A stretch of DNA of 64,000 nucleotides from DATARR01 sp036376245 (lineage in GTDB: Bacteria > Acidobacteriota > Thermoanaerobaculia > Multivoradales > UBA5704). Location: the NCBI GenBank assembly GCA_036376245.1, contig DASVAS010000061.1:1-64000 (forward strand). The letters are read 5' to 3'. The position numbers and the translations under genes are program-made. Below, one piece after another: positions 18,047-27,189 of this stretch (its first letter is position 1; every line of letters begins with the position of its first letter). The notes under the pieces are model-generated. The model was not told where the DNA came from and did not search any database. It saw only the letters and a program-made list of their open reading frames with translations.

Positions 18047-18271
18047 GAAGTCATCCAGGGAGGATACGAAATAGCAAGAGTCGCGGAGCGGAGCCGGCAG
18101 AGAGATCCGACCGATCCGACGGATCGCACGGACAACGCCGCGACGCCCGCTTGCCCGGCTTGTGGCAAGGGCATGGTGCTGCGCACTGCACGCACGGGAG
18201 CCTTGGCGGGAACTCGGTTCTGGGGGTGCGTGGCCTACCCGCGGTGCACGGGAGCTCGGCCGCTCGCGTGA
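18047..18271 (+). pseudogene. Remnant of a four-helix-bundle suffix protein with C4 zinc finger
   Basis: The frame ends with a DPTDPTDRTD linker and a topoisomerase-type C4 zinc finger: CPACGKGMVLRTAR, then FWGCVAYPRCTG. In many bacteria this linker and finger close four-helix-bundle suffix proteins, which are longer. Here the helical part is absent or decayed and I find no start codon with a ribosome-binding site. The intact portion is only about 75 codons. A short active zinc-finger peptide cannot be ruled out. Confidence 0.45.
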
Positions 18272-18375
18272 AGCCTGAACCGCCGCCCGGGCAGGTGGGG
18301 CACGGCCCACCCGGCGGCGCATTGCGCAGGAGAGCCTTTCCGCTCAATCTGAAACTGCGGAAAGGAGCTCTCGCC

Positions 18376-20382
18376 ATGGCACGCGCACGTCTTTTCCTCT
18401 TCCTCGTCTTTCTCGCCGCGCTGCTGACCCCGAGCGAGCTCGGAGGACAAGCATCGCCGGCTTCGAAACAGTTCGAGGTCGCTCCGCCGCGGACCTCGCC
18501 GTGGCCTTCGGCCACTCACCATCACTGGGGGCCCGCCGTCGTGGAGCTCGGCTCTGCCGGTTTCGCCTCTTCCTGGGCGACCTACTTCACCACGACCGAT
18601 CCCCACGACTACGACCGACTCAGCGACAGCGTCACGGGGAAGTGGCTGAGCCCGGAGGGAGCGCCCGGCAGCCTCTTCCTCGCCAGCACCGAGGTGGGAT
18701 CGCCCGGTGGGGTAGGGGAGCCGAGCCTGGCGCGGATCGGCGCGGACCGCTTCGTGGCCGTGATGTGCCAGTACCGGGATCTCGGGTCGGACATCTGGTT
18801 CCGCCGCTTCGACGCCCACCACGCCCTCGATGAGGAATCCCGCGTGCTGGGCGACATCCCGGATTTCCGCCTCGACTGCGGGCCTTCCGTGGCCTCCAAC
18901 GACGCCGGCCGGTTCGTGATCGCCTGGATCCGGGTCGTCGACCAGTGGTCGGAGCGGGCCGCCTGGAGGCCCATGGCCCAGGTGTTCGACGCGGACGGCG
19001 AGCCCGTCACGCCGGAGATCGAGGTCAGCCCGCCCTCGCCTGGCACCCAGGAGACCCGGCCCGCGGTGGGCATCGACGCCGACGGCAACTTCACCGTGCT
19101 CTGGCAGAGCTACGGTCATACGTCGGGAGCCGGCACGCCCCCCGGAACCTGGGGCCAGCGCTTCGACCCGAATGGCAACCTGTTGGGGGAGCGCTTCCGC
19201 GTCGGCGGGACGCCGGGGATCGGCGGCATAGCCATGACCATGGCGCCCTCCGGCGGCTTCGTCGCTTCCTGGGGAGAGCGCGCGGCGGCGGGAAGGACGG
19301 CGCGGCGCATGCGGCGCTTCTTGCGGACCGGCCAGGGGGTGGGACTCCTGCTCTCCATCCCGGGTGACGTCCGGCAGACCTGGGAACCTTCCCTGGACCG
19401 TGACCGCTACGGCAACGTGGCCCTGTTCTGGATCGAGGGCCGGAGGGCGGCGCTGGCGCTTTTCAACAAGGATCTGATCCGGCAGGGGCCGATCGTCTAC
19501 GATCCGCCCGCCACCCTGCTGACCGGCCTGCCCAACACCAGCGGCGACAGCGTGGTGTTGACCGACGACGGGCGGATCTTCACCGTCTGGCTCGGTCCCC
19601 GGGCGCGCAAGGCACGGGATTCGATCCTCGGCAGGATATGGCGGGCCCGCAAAGAGGCGGACCTCTGCTTCTTCAACCGCAACGTCTACTCCTGTGACAC
19701 CGCGAACGATGGCGGCGGCGCCGAGCAGAGGCCCTTTGTCATGGTCCAGCGCGGCGTCGCCAATGATCCGGACGCCCGGCCGGTAGCCGGCGACTTCGAC
19801 AGCGACGGCCGCGACGAGCTGTGCGTCGCCCAGGGCCGCCGCGTCTACTGCGACGTGGACCACGACAACTTCATGGCCGAGGCGGCATCCGATCCCTTCC
19901 TCTTCGAGCTGGCCCCCACCGACGAGGCGGCGGTCGGCGACGTGGACGGCGACCGCCGCGCCGACGTGTGCGTCCGCCGCGACAGCGTCTGGTACTGCGA
20001 CGTCCGGCAGGGGGATGGCATCGCGCCGGACTTCACCTTCGAGCTCGTGGCGGGCGAGGGCGCGATGATCGGTGACGTCGACGCCGACGGCCGGGCCGAG
20101 CCCTGCGTGGCCAGCGGTGCCCGGTTCCTATGCGATACCGCGCACAACGGCGGCCTGGCCGAGACCGTCCTCGACCTCAAGCCGGTGCTGCCGCGCGGGT
20201 TCGGCGGCGTGCCGCTGCTGGGCGACGTGGACGGCGACGGCAAGGACGATCCCTGCCTGTTCGGGAACGGCCGGCTGATCTGCGGCCTGTTCAATCGCAA
20301 ACCGGGCCTGCCGCCCCGCGCCTTCGAGCTGCGGATGGCCGGGGACGGCGTCCCCGTGCTGGCGGACATCGACGCGTTCTGA
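18376..20382 (+). CDS. Secreted beta-propeller/VCBS-like repeat protein
   Basis: A 668-aa exported protein of unknown function. ATG 18376, with AAAGGAG at 18361, gives a clean signal peptide (MARARLFLFLVFLAALLTPSELGGQ). The middle part has repeated strands with GRFVIAWI, GNFTVLWQ and GGFVASW signatures. The C-terminal 170 residues contain Asp-rich FG-GAP/VCBS-type calcium-binding repeats: GDFDSDGRDELCV, GDVDGDRRADVCV, GDVDADGRAEPCV, GDVDGDGKDDPC. Each ends in a Cys matched by a second Cys in (V/L)xCD, suggesting disulphides. It is probably extracellular or cell-surface. Confidence 0.72.
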   Translation: MARARLFLFLVFLAALLTPSELGGQASPASKQFEVAPPRTSPWPSATHHHWGPAVVELGSAGFASSWATYFTTTDPHDYDRLSDSVTGKWLSPEGAPGSLFLASTEVGSPGGVGEPSLARIGADRFVAVMCQYRDLGSDIWFRRFDAHHALDEESRVLGDIPDFRLDCGPSVASNDAGRFVIAWIRVVDQWSERAAWRPMAQVFDADGEPVTPEIEVSPPSPGTQETRPAVGIDADGNFTVLWQSYGHTSGAGTPPGTWGQRFDPNGNLLGERFRVGGTPGIGGIAMTMAPSGGFVASWGERAAAGRTARRMRRFLRTGQGVGLLLSIPGDVRQTWEPSLDRDRYGNVALFWIEGRRAALALFNKDLIRQGPIVYDPPATLLTGLPNTSGDSVVLTDDGRIFTVWLGPRARKARDSILGRIWRARKEADLCFFNRNVYSCDTANDGGGAEQRPFVMVQRGVANDPDARPVAGDFDSDGRDELCVAQGRRVYCDVDHDNFMAEAASDPFLFELAPTDEAAVGDVDGDRRADVCVRRDSVWYCDVRQGDGIAPDFTFELVAGEGAMIGDVDADGRAEPCVASGARFLCDTAHNGGLAETVLDLKPVLPRGFGGVPLLGDVDGDGKDDPCLFGNGRLICGLFNRKPGLPPRAFELRMAGDGVPVLADIDAF

Positions 20383-20413
20383 GGCGGCGGGTCAAACTGG
20401 AACCCATATGCCC

Positions 20414-20444
20414 GAGGATTGACCCTCTGAAAGGGTCAATCCTC
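20414..20444. terminator. Hairpin between repeat protein and 177-aa gene
   Basis: A perfect 13-bp stem (20414-20426 with 20432-20444) around a 5-nt loop, 32 bp after the stop of the repeat protein. There is no T-run, so it may act as a Rho-dependent or processing stop rather than an intrinsic terminator. Confidence 0.45.
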
Positions 20445-20573
20445 AACCCTGTTCGTCATCGGTTCCTTGACTTTTCAGCATTCTCCTCATGGCACCACCG
20501 TTGCTGAGGGGACGGTGCAGTGCGGACATCAGCAGTTGGCCAAACCTGTAGTTCTTTCGAGCAAGGAGGAGTC

Positions 20574-21107
20574 ATGAGGAAGTCCGTGGTTCTCGCGCTG
20601 TTGTGCCTGGTCATGGCGGCGGCCGTCGCCTCCGCGACCACCGTCGCCTACGTCCCGTTGCGGAAGGCGATCCGGATGAGCGACACCGTGGTCGTCGGCT
20701 ACGTCCTCAGCACCGAGTCGGTCTACAACCGCGAGGGTGAGATCGTGACCAAGGTCAACGTCCTGGTGGAAGAGGCGATGAAGGGCGGCGTCCAGGCCGG
20801 AGAGATCGTCTCCTTCCACGCCTGGGGCGGCAGCCTGGACGGCGTCAACGTCGAGGCGGTCGGCGAGGCGCGCTATCAGCTCGGCGAGAAGGTCCTGCTG
20901 CAGCTCGAGGACATCGACGGCGAGCTCCACACCCTCGGGCTCTCCTTCGGCAAGTGGAACATCGTCCGCGACAAGGCGGGGGTCGAGTGGGCCGTCCGCA
21001 ACCTGTCGGATCTGAACATGGTGGGCGTCGACGAGTCGCCCGTGGTGAAGATGCCTCTCGGCCAGATGCGGAGCGTCGCCCGCCAGGTCGAGCGGCTGTC
21101 CTTCTGA
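20574..21107 (+). CDS. Secreted hypothetical protein upstream of matrixin
   Basis: A 177-aa protein with a signal peptide (MRKSVVLALLCLVMAAAVASA) after an AAGGAGGA site. The mature part resembles small beta-rich domains often found beside matrixin-like proteases (VPLRKAIRMSDTVVVGYV, then GEIVSFHAWGG and LGEKVLLQLE). I do not recognise a named family. It lies 44 bp upstream of the metalloprotease in the same orientation, so the two are probably co-transcribed and may act together outside the cell, for example as inhibitor or chaperone and protease. That pairing is inference. Confidence 0.7.
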   Translation: MRKSVVLALLCLVMAAAVASATTVAYVPLRKAIRMSDTVVVGYVLSTESVYNREGEIVTKVNVLVEEAMKGGVQAGEIVSFHAWGGSLDGVNVEAVGEARYQLGEKVLLQLEDIDGELHTLGLSFGKWNIVRDKAGVEWAVRNLSDLNMVGVDESPVVKMPLGQMRSVARQVERLSF

Positions 21108-21151
21108 ACCGGTGACCCCGAAACCTATTTGAGATCCATCAGGAGAGATCC

Positions 21152-21748
21152 ATGAAGAAGACCGCTTTGTTCGTCGCGCTCCTCTGCCTTTCGTCCTCGG
21201 CCTTCGGCTACACCCTGAACGGCCGCAAGTGGTTCGCCAGCTCCGACGCCCGCTTCTTCTACAACGGCGCCAGCGGCGCGGCCTGCTGCCACAGCGCCAG
21301 CGAGCTGCAGAACAAGATCACCTCCGGCATCAACGCCTGGGGCATCGCCAGCTACGGCGGTACCACCACCCGGTCGGGCGCCAGGCGGGACGGCCAGAAC
21401 GTCATCTCCTGGGGCAAGCTGGGCGGCACCACGCTGGGCGTGACCAACTACATTTCCACCGACACCAACCAGTCGCAGGTCTGCAACGGCACCCTGATCT
21501 ACCGCTTCACGGAAGTGGACGTCCGCTTCAACAGCGCGTTCAGCTGGCAGAACTCGAGCGGCTGCTCCGGCGGCTTCGACCTCGCCGGCGTCTCGACGCA
21601 CGAATTCGGTCACGCCGTCGGCCTCGGCCATTCGAACGTCCAGGGCTCTACGATGTATCCCTCGATCGGCGCCTGCGATTTCTCCGCGTCGTCGCTGACC
21701 AGCGACGACCGCGGCGGCTACAGCCACATCTACAGCGGCTGCAACTGA
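21152..21748 (+). CDS. Secreted matrixin-like metalloprotease
   Basis: A 198-aa protein with a signal peptide (residues 1-18, ending SSAFG) and a complete metzincin zinc site HEFGHAVGLGH: His150, Glu151, His154, His160. A Met-turn candidate is in GSTMYPSIG. The catalytic domain is nearly the whole mature chain, so there is no separate propeptide. Six or more cysteines, including ACCHS, suggest disulphide bonding in the periplasm or outside. A strong terminator follows the stop. Confidence 0.85.
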   Translation: MKKTALFVALLCLSSSAFGYTLNGRKWFASSDARFFYNGASGAACCHSASELQNKITSGINAWGIASYGGTTTRSGARRDGQNVISWGKLGGTTLGVTNYISTDTNQSQVCNGTLIYRFTEVDVRFNSAFSWQNSSGCSGGFDLAGVSTHEFGHAVGLGHSNVQGSTMYPSIGACDFSASSLTSDDRGGYSHIYSGCN

Positions 21749-21768
21749 TTCCGGGTTGGCAGCCCAAC

Positions 21769-21801
21769 GAGGGCGGAGCTTCGTCTCCGCCCTCGCCTTT
21801 T
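21769..21801 (+). terminator. Intrinsic terminator after the metalloprotease
   Basis: A perfect 10-bp stem GAGGGCGGAG / CTCCGCCCTC with loop CTTCGT, followed by GCCTTTT. It lies 20 bp past the protease stop, and its T-run touches the end of the convergent membrane-protein gene. Confidence 0.8.
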
Positions 21802-22190
21802 CAGATGTTCAGGAGCGGTTTGTCGCTGACTCCGAACTCCCGCCGCGATCCCACGTCCAGCAACCCCCAGAGCCCGACGGCGCCCAGCAGGACGGACCCC
21901 GAAGCCACGTAGAGCGCGAAGAGGCCGACGGAGACGTTCCAGGCCCAGCGCTTCCGCCGCTGGAGGCCGAAGGCCAGCACGGCCGTCAGGATCGTGAACG
22001 CGAGGAAGAACCCTGTAACCAGGTTGGGGATCAGAGAGTTGATCCCTCCCAGGAGGCTCTGGAAGACGATGACCATCAAGAGGAAGACGACGGCGCTGAT
22101 CTGGAGGCTGGCGACGGCGAGCTTGATGCGGTTTTCTTGCAATTCAGGCTTCCCCCTTTCACCTGTAAATGAATGCAGGCCTCGTTCCAT
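21801..22190 (-). CDS. Small integral membrane protein
   Basis: A 129-aa protein with three hydrophobic segments: about 26-48 (ISAVVFLLMVIVFQSLLGG), 56-75 (FFLAFTILTAVLAFGL) and 85-110 (VSVGLFALYVASGSVLLGAV). RRKRW between the second and third should be cytoplasmic. No known family is recognised. The start is only 21 bp from the divergent serine-hydrolase start, so both promoters must overlap the opposing coding regions or leader sequence. Confidence in the gene comes from the clear TM pattern. Confidence 0.55.
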   Translation of the reverse strand: MERGLHSFTGERGKPELQENRIKLAVASLQISAVVFLLMVIVFQSLLGGINSLIPNLVTGFFLAFTILTAVLAFGLQRRKRWAWNVSVGLFALYVASGSVLLGAVGLWGLLDVGSRREFGVSDKPLLNI

Positions 22191-22211
22191 TTCAAGACCC
22201 GGAGGTCCGCG

Positions 22212-24008
22212 ATGCTCAATCCAATGCTGAAGGCCGTTCTTCTTCTCCTGGCCCTCGCCGTCCCGCCCGTCCTGGCCCAGCCGCTCGGAGCCGCCGAGGC
22301 TCCCGCTGTGAAACGCTCGGACGCCGAGCTGCGGGGGGAGATCGACCGGCTGATGACCCGCCTGGAGGCCTTCGGGTTCTCCGGCGCCCTCCTGGTGGCC
22401 CGCGACGGGCGGATCGTGCTGGAGAAGGGCTACGGCTTCGCGGACCGCGAGAAGGGCGTCCCGTTCACGGCCGGCACCGTCTTCTGCATCGGCTCGATCA
22501 CCAAGCAGTTCACCGCCGCCGCCATCCTCAAGCTGGAGATGGAGGGCAAGCTGAAGGTGACGGACCCGATCTCGAAGTATTTCGACGGGGTGCCGGAGGA
22601 CAAGCGGGAGATCACCCTCCATCACCTCCTCACCCACAGCGCCGGCCTCCTCGACCTCCTCGGCGACGACTACGACGAGATGCCGCGCGACCGGCTGGTC
22701 CAGGAAGCCCTCGCCTCGAAGCTGCTCTGGCCGCCGGGGACCCGGTATCGCTACTCGAACCTGGGCTACAGCCTGCTGGCGGTCGTGGTGGAGAAGGTCT
22801 CGGGCCAGCCCTACGAGGCCTTCCTCCAGGAGCGCCTCCTGAAGCCGGCCGGCCTGGCCATGACCGGCTACCGCGGGCCGAAGTGGGAGATGGCCACGCT
22901 GGCCCGCGGCTACAGCCGGAGAGGGGACTGGGGCACGATGCTGGACCATCCCTGGGCGCCGGACGGCCCGTGGTGGAACCTGCGGGGCAACGGCGGCATC
23001 CTCTCGACCACCGGCGACCTCTACAAGTGGCACCGGGCGCTGGAAGGGGAGGCGATCCTCTCGAAGGAGGCCAAGGCCAGGTACCAGGCCCCTCACGTCC
23101 CCGAGGGGGGCGGGACCCATTACGGCTACGGCTGGAGCATCGCGAAGACTTCCCGGGGGACGACGCTGGTCAGCCACAACGGCGGCAACGGCATCTTCGC
23201 CGCCGACTTCCACCGCTATGTGGACGAGGGCGTGGTGATCATCATCGGCTCGAGCCGTTCCGACTTCTCTTCCATCCCGACTCTTCCGTCCGTCGCGCGG
23301 CTCGTCTTCGGAGAGGACGTCCAGATGCCGCCGGAGCTGGTGAAGATGGAGCCGAAGGCGCTGGAACGCTACCTGGGCTCCTACACGCTCCCTTCAGGAG
23401 GACGGCTGACCGTCGCCGCCGCGCCCGCGAACACCGGAGATCCGCGATATCCCGGCGTCACCGTCACGGCGGAGGGGATGGACGCCTTCCTGCTGCTGGC
23501 GGGGGGGACCCGGGATCCGGAGAAGACCCGCGAAATGGACAGGCGCCTGCTCGCGGCCCTGGAAGCCGGGCGCAACGGCAGCTTCGCTCCGGTCGGGGAG
23601 CTCCTGGGCATCCCGGCCGCGCAGGCGGAGGGGGGAATGCGGGACTACGTGGAGCCGCGGGAGGAACGCTACGGCAAGCTCAAGGGCTTCGAGCCCGCCG
23701 TCACCGTGACGAACGGGGAGCGCACGGCGAGCTACGTCCGCTTCCTGTTCGAGAAAGGCTCCGTGCTGACCGAATTCGCCTGGAGGACGCCGGAGACCAT
23801 CGGCAACGTCCGGCCCGTGGAGGAGCCGCTCAGCCTGCGCTTCGCGCCGCGGTCGCCCACCGCGTTCGCCGCCTACGACCCGCGTACGCGGCGGGTGTCG
23901 GAGATCGGCTTCGAAGTCGGCGAGGACGGCGCCGTCAAGGCGCTGGTGGCGAAGACGGGACCGGGTCTTCGCCTGGCGCGAACAGCACCAGCAGCACCCC
24001 CGCCGTGA
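22212..24008 (+). CDS. Exported serine hydrolase, beta-lactamase/penicillin-binding fold
   Basis: A 598-aa protein with a signal peptide (MLNPMLKAVLLLLALAVPPVLAQ). Class C/esterase active-site motifs are Ser95-I-T-Lys98 (CIGSITKQFTAA), Tyr181-Ser-Asn (YRYSNLGYSLL) and HNGG near residue 322. The catalytic domain ends about residue 370; the C-terminal 220 residues form an extra domain, common in such periplasmic hydrolases. Likely substrates are peptides, esters or cell-wall fragments; resistance is not implied. ATG 22212 has GGAGG 6 nt upstream. Its last 74 bp overlap the convergent lspA gene. Confidence 0.85.
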   Translation: MLNPMLKAVLLLLALAVPPVLAQPLGAAEAPAVKRSDAELRGEIDRLMTRLEAFGFSGALLVARDGRIVLEKGYGFADREKGVPFTAGTVFCIGSITKQFTAAAILKLEMEGKLKVTDPISKYFDGVPEDKREITLHHLLTHSAGLLDLLGDDYDEMPRDRLVQEALASKLLWPPGTRYRYSNLGYSLLAVVVEKVSGQPYEAFLQERLLKPAGLAMTGYRGPKWEMATLARGYSRRGDWGTMLDHPWAPDGPWWNLRGNGGILSTTGDLYKWHRALEGEAILSKEAKARYQAPHVPEGGGTHYGYGWSIAKTSRGTTLVSHNGGNGIFAADFHRYVDEGVVIIIGSSRSDFSSIPTLPSVARLVFGEDVQMPPELVKMEPKALERYLGSYTLPSGGRLTVAAAPANTGDPRYPGVTVTAEGMDAFLLLAGGTRDPEKTREMDRRLLAALEAGRNGSFAPVGELLGIPAAQAEGGMRDYVEPREERYGKLKGFEPAVTVTNGERTASYVRFLFEKGSVLTEFAWRTPETIGNVRPVEEPLSLRFAPRSPTAFAAYDPRTRRVSEIGFEVGEDGAVKALVAKTGPGLRLARTAPAAPPP

Positions 24009-24447
24009 TCGCCACGTCGGCGACGTTGAAGATGCCGGTGCGGAGGGAGCCCACGCCGAGGCTGACGAAGTCGATGACGTGACCGTCGTTGGCGATGCGG
24101 TCGATCAGGTTGCCGAGGCCGCCGCCCAGGAAGAGCGAGAGGCCGATCTTCTGGGACCAGGAGAGGCTGGTGGACCGGAAGAGGTAGGCCAGCAGGACCA
24201 CCTGCGTCAGGCCGATGAAGACGACGCCCCAGAGGAAGCGCGTGCGCGCCGGCAGGCCCGCGCCCAGGCTGAGGAACGCGCCCGGGTTCTCGGCGTACTG
24301 GAGCTGCACGATCCCCTGGAGCAGCGAGATCGGCGGGGAGGAGGACAGGGTCTGCTTCGCGATGGCCTTGGCCGCCTGGTCGCAGCCGACGCAGACGACC
24401 AGCAGCAGGCAGACGAGGAGGAGCCGGAGAACGGGGTGCTTCCGCAT
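23935..24447 (-). CDS. lspA: Lipoprotein signal peptidase II
   Basis: A 170-aa inner-membrane aspartic protease that removes signal peptides from prolipoproteins. The four TM segments and conserved motifs are present: CDQAAKAIA in the first helix, YAENPGAFLSLG, LGNLIDR and FNVADVAIT. The two catalytic Asp residues are those of NLIDR and NVADV. It follows potD by only 5 bp and so looks like the last gene of the polyamine operon. The 3' end runs 74 bp into the convergent serine-hydrolase gene, making the two mRNAs complementary there. Confidence 0.92.
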   Translation of the reverse strand: MRKHPVLRLLLVCLLLVVCVGCDQAAKAIAKQTLSSSPPISLLQGIVQLQYAENPGAFLSLGAGLPARTRFLWGVVFIGLTQVVLLAYLFRSTSLSWSQKIGLSLFLGGGLGNLIDRIANDGHVIDFVSLGVGSLRTGIFNVADVAITAGVLLVLFAPGEDPVPSSPPAP

Positions 24448-24452
24448 AGGTG

Positions 24453-25499
24453 TTACTGCGCCTTGATCTCCGTCCAGAGCTCGTCGATGAGCTGGGTGGT
24501 CTCGCCCAGATCCTCGATCAGCTCACAGCGGTCGAGGACCTCCTGGGGTGGATAGATCGCCGGGTCGCTGCGGATTTTACCATCGATCAGGGGCAGCGCG
24601 GCCCGGTTCGCCCCCGCGTAGTGGACGCCGTTGACGATCTTGGCCGCCATCTCCGGTTCCATGAGGAAGTTGAGGAATTCGTAGGCGGCGTCCACGTTGC
24701 GGGCCGTCTTCGGCAGGGTCGCGTTGTCGATCCACAGGGTCCCGCCCTCCTTCGGGACCACGTAGGCGAGGCGGTCCGGCGCGTTCGCCACGACCTCGGC
24801 CATCTCGCCGTTGAAGCCCTGGGCCACGTCCACGTCCCCGGCCGCCAGGAGGTTGGCGAAGTCGGAGCTGTTGTAGGTGCGCACCAGGGGCTTCTGCTTC
24901 TTCAGCATGTCGGCCGCCTGGCGCAGCACCGCCGGATCCTTCTCGTTGATCGACTTGCCCATGATCCTCAGCGCCGCCCCGAAGGCCTCGCGCGGATCGT
25001 CCAGCATCAGGACGCGGCCGGCGTAGCGCGGGTCGAACAACGCACGCCAACTGTCCACCGGCCCCTGGGCCTTTTGCTTGTCGTAGCCGATGCCCGTGGT
25101 CCCCCAGAGATAGGGCACCGAGTGGCGGTTCCCCGGGTCGTACGCCTGGTCGAGGAAGCGCGGATCGAGGTTCTTCATGTTCGGCAGGCGGGCGTGGTCG
25201 ATCTCCCGGACGAGTCCCTCGGGGATCAGGATCTTCATCATGTAGTCGGAGGGCACCACGATGTCGTAGTCGGCCACGCCCGACTGCAGCTTCTCCAGGA
25301 TCGCTTCGTTGGAGTCGTAGGTGTCCACGTTCACCCGGATGCCGGTCCGCTTCTGGAACTCGTCCACGACCTCCTGGGGGAGGTAGTTGGTCCAGATGTA
25401 GACGTTGACCTGGCGGGCCTCGGCGGGCTGGCCGGCTTCCTCCTGGCCGCAGCCGAGGAGGGCGAAGGCCACAAAGACGGCGAGGACGGTGTTCCTCAT
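24453..25499 (-). CDS. potD: Spermidine/putrescine-binding lipoprotein
   Basis: A 348-aa periplasmic solute-binding protein with a lipobox (ALLGC) near residue 17. The mature domain opens VNVYIWTNYLPQEVVDEFQKRTG, the usual PotD/PotF start, and contains YDIVVPSDYMMKIL, PYLWGTTGIGYD and the late WIDNATLPKTARN segment. It delivers polyamines to PotB/PotC. The ATG overlaps the potC stop (ATGA). Final specificity between putrescine and spermidine is not visible by eye. Confidence 0.92.
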   Translation of the reverse strand: MRNTVLAVFVAFALLGCGQEEAGQPAEARQVNVYIWTNYLPQEVVDEFQKRTGIRVNVDTYDSNEAILEKLQSGVADYDIVVPSDYMMKILIPEGLVREIDHARLPNMKNLDPRFLDQAYDPGNRHSVPYLWGTTGIGYDKQKAQGPVDSWRALFDPRYAGRVLMLDDPREAFGAALRIMGKSINEKDPAVLRQAADMLKKQKPLVRTYNSSDFANLLAAGDVDVAQGFNGEMAEVVANAPDRLAYVVPKEGGTLWIDNATLPKTARNVDAAYEFLNFLMEPEMAAKIVNGVHYAGANRAALPLIDGKIRSDPAIYPPQEVLDRCELIEDLGETTQLIDELWTEIKAQ

Positions 25500-26284
25500 G
25501 AGCGATCCTTTTCCGGAGAGTCCTGAAGCAGCCGGTGGGCGACCACGATCAGGAAGATGGTGGCGGCCAGCAGCAGCGTCGAGACGGCGTTGACCTCGGG
25601 GGTGACCCCGACCTTGAGCATCGAATAGATGTGGAGCGGCAGCGTCGTGGCGCCCACCCCGGCCACGAACGAGGTGACGACGTAGTCGTCGATGGACAGT
25701 GTGAAAACCAGCAGCGCGCTGGCCAGGATTCCCGGCGCGATCAGGGGCAGGGTGACCCGGCGGAAGGTCTCGAAGGGGCCGGCGCCGAGGTCCCGGGCCG
25801 CCTCTTCCAGGGAGGGATCGAGGCCCGCCAGCCGCGCCCGCACCACGATGGCGACGTAGGAGACGCAGAAGACCACGTGGGCCATGATCACGGTCCACAG
25901 CGACAGCCGCATCTGCACCGCGCCGAAGAAGGTCACCAGGGCCGCGCCGAGCACGACCTCGGGGATGATCACCGGCAGGAAGAGCAGGCCTTGAGTGGAC
26001 CGCCGGCCCCGGAACCGCAGCCGCGCCATGGCCAGGGCCGCCGGAGTGCCCAGGAGCACGGAGATCACGGTGGTCGCTCCCGCCACCACCAGGCTGTTGC
26101 GGACCGACCGCAGGAGGAGCGGATTGCCCAGGAGCTGGCGGTACCAGTCCAGGGTGAAGCCCTCCCAGAACGCCGTCTGGCGCGCCGAGTTGAACGAGAA
26201 GATCACCAGGATGGCGATGGGCGCGTAGAGGAAGAAATAGACCAGCGCCGTGTGGGCCGCCAGGAGCCGCCGCCCGCCCTTCAC
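25496..26284 (-). CDS. potC: Polyamine ABC transporter permease
   Basis: A 262-aa permease with six TM segments beginning LVYFFLYAPIAILVIFSFN. The EAA loop EEAARDLGAGPFETFRRVTLPLIAPGI lies near residue 170, and SIDDYVVTSFVAG after it is typical of PotC. I use the GTG at 26284, which overlaps the potB stop (GTGA). Sequence upstream in this frame belongs to potB. Confidence 0.9.
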   Translation of the reverse strand: MKGGRRLLAAHTALVYFFLYAPIAILVIFSFNSARQTAFWEGFTLDWYRQLLGNPLLLRSVRNSLVVAGATTVISVLLGTPAALAMARLRFRGRRSTQGLLFLPVIIPEVVLGAALVTFFGAVQMRLSLWTVIMAHVVFCVSYVAIVVRARLAGLDPSLEEAARDLGAGPFETFRRVTLPLIAPGILASALLVFTLSIDDYVVTSFVAGVGATTLPLHIYSMLKVGVTPEVNAVSTLLLAATIFLIVVAHRLLQDSPEKDRS

Positions 26285-27183
26285 AGCAGCTCCTCCGCGC
26301 CCCGGCGTCGCGCGTAGAGGGCGTAGGCGAGGAGCAGGAGCAGCACGGCGGCCGTCAGCTCGAAGGCGAGGGCGGAGCCGAACGGCTTGTTGCGGGCCAC
26401 GGCGAACTGGTTCTGGATCAGGTTGCCCATGAGCATGCTGCGCGCGCCGCCCAGGAGGTCGGAGACCACGAACTGCCCGAGGCTGGGGATGAAGACGAGC
26501 ACCGAGCCCGCCAGGATGCCCGGCAGGGTGAGGGGCGCCGTCACCCGCCAGAACGACTGGACACTCCCCGCGCCGAGGTCCGACGCCGCCTCCAGCAGCG
26601 ACCGGTCGAGCTTCTCCAGCGAGGCATAGAGCGGGAGGATCATGAACGGCAGCTCGCCGTAGACCAGGCCGATCATCACCGCCGTCTGCGTGAAGAGCAG
26701 CTCCAGAGGGCGGTCCACCCACCCTGATCCCATCAGGACGGAGTTGAGCAGTCCCTCGGTGCGCAGGATGAACATCCAGGCGTAGGTGCGGATCAGGAAG
26801 CTGGTCCAGAACGGCACGACGATCAACCCCAGCAGCAGGTTCTTCCAGCGCGCGGGCGCCAGGACCGCCACGTAGTAGGCGATGGGGAAGCTGACGAGCA
26901 GGCAGAGGACGGTCGTCGCCACGGCCATCCACAGGGAGCGCCAGCCGATCTTGAGATAGATCCCGCCCAGGGAGCGGGCGTAGTTGGCGAGGAAGTCCCC
27001 GGAGACGATGTGTCCCCAGACATCCCCGACCGGCTGGATACCGCCGTAGGTCCCCCGCTCGGCGAAGCTGACGCCGAGCATCAGGATGAGAGGCACGAGG
27101 AAGAAAATCCCCAGCACCAGCCAGGTGGGCAGGAGGAGCGGGTAGGCGGCCCGGTCGGAGCGGCGTTGGGGCTTGAGGCGCAC
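26281..27183 (-). CDS. potB: Polyamine ABC transporter permease
   Basis: A 300-aa permease opening PLLLPTWLVLGIFFLVPLILMLGVSF. The EAA loop LLEAASDLGAGSVQSFWRVTAPLTLPGI is near residue 205, and VPFWTSFLIRTYAWM matches PotB/PotH. Six TM segments are visible. It follows the HepT toxin gene by 7 bp, so its transcription depends on a promoter upstream of or inside the toxin-antitoxin pair. Confidence 0.9.
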   Translation of the reverse strand: MRLKPQRRSDRAAYPLLLPTWLVLGIFFLVPLILMLGVSFAERGTYGGIQPVGDVWGHIVSGDFLANYARSLGGIYLKIGWRSLWMAVATTVLCLLVSFPIAYYVAVLAPARWKNLLLGLIVVPFWTSFLIRTYAWMFILRTEGLLNSVLMGSGWVDRPLELLFTQTAVMIGLVYGELPFMILPLYASLEKLDRSLLEAASDLGAGSVQSFWRVTAPLTLPGILAGSVLVFIPSLGQFVVSDLLGGARSMLMGNLIQNQFAVARNKPFGSALAFELTAAVLLLLLAYALYARRRGAEELL

Positions 27184-27189
27184 AGCGCT

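Noticed and set aside
17309..18049. Plus-strand frame across the selenoprotein gene
   Set aside because: Only its final C4-finger part is protein-like; the rest is antisense to the selenoprotein.
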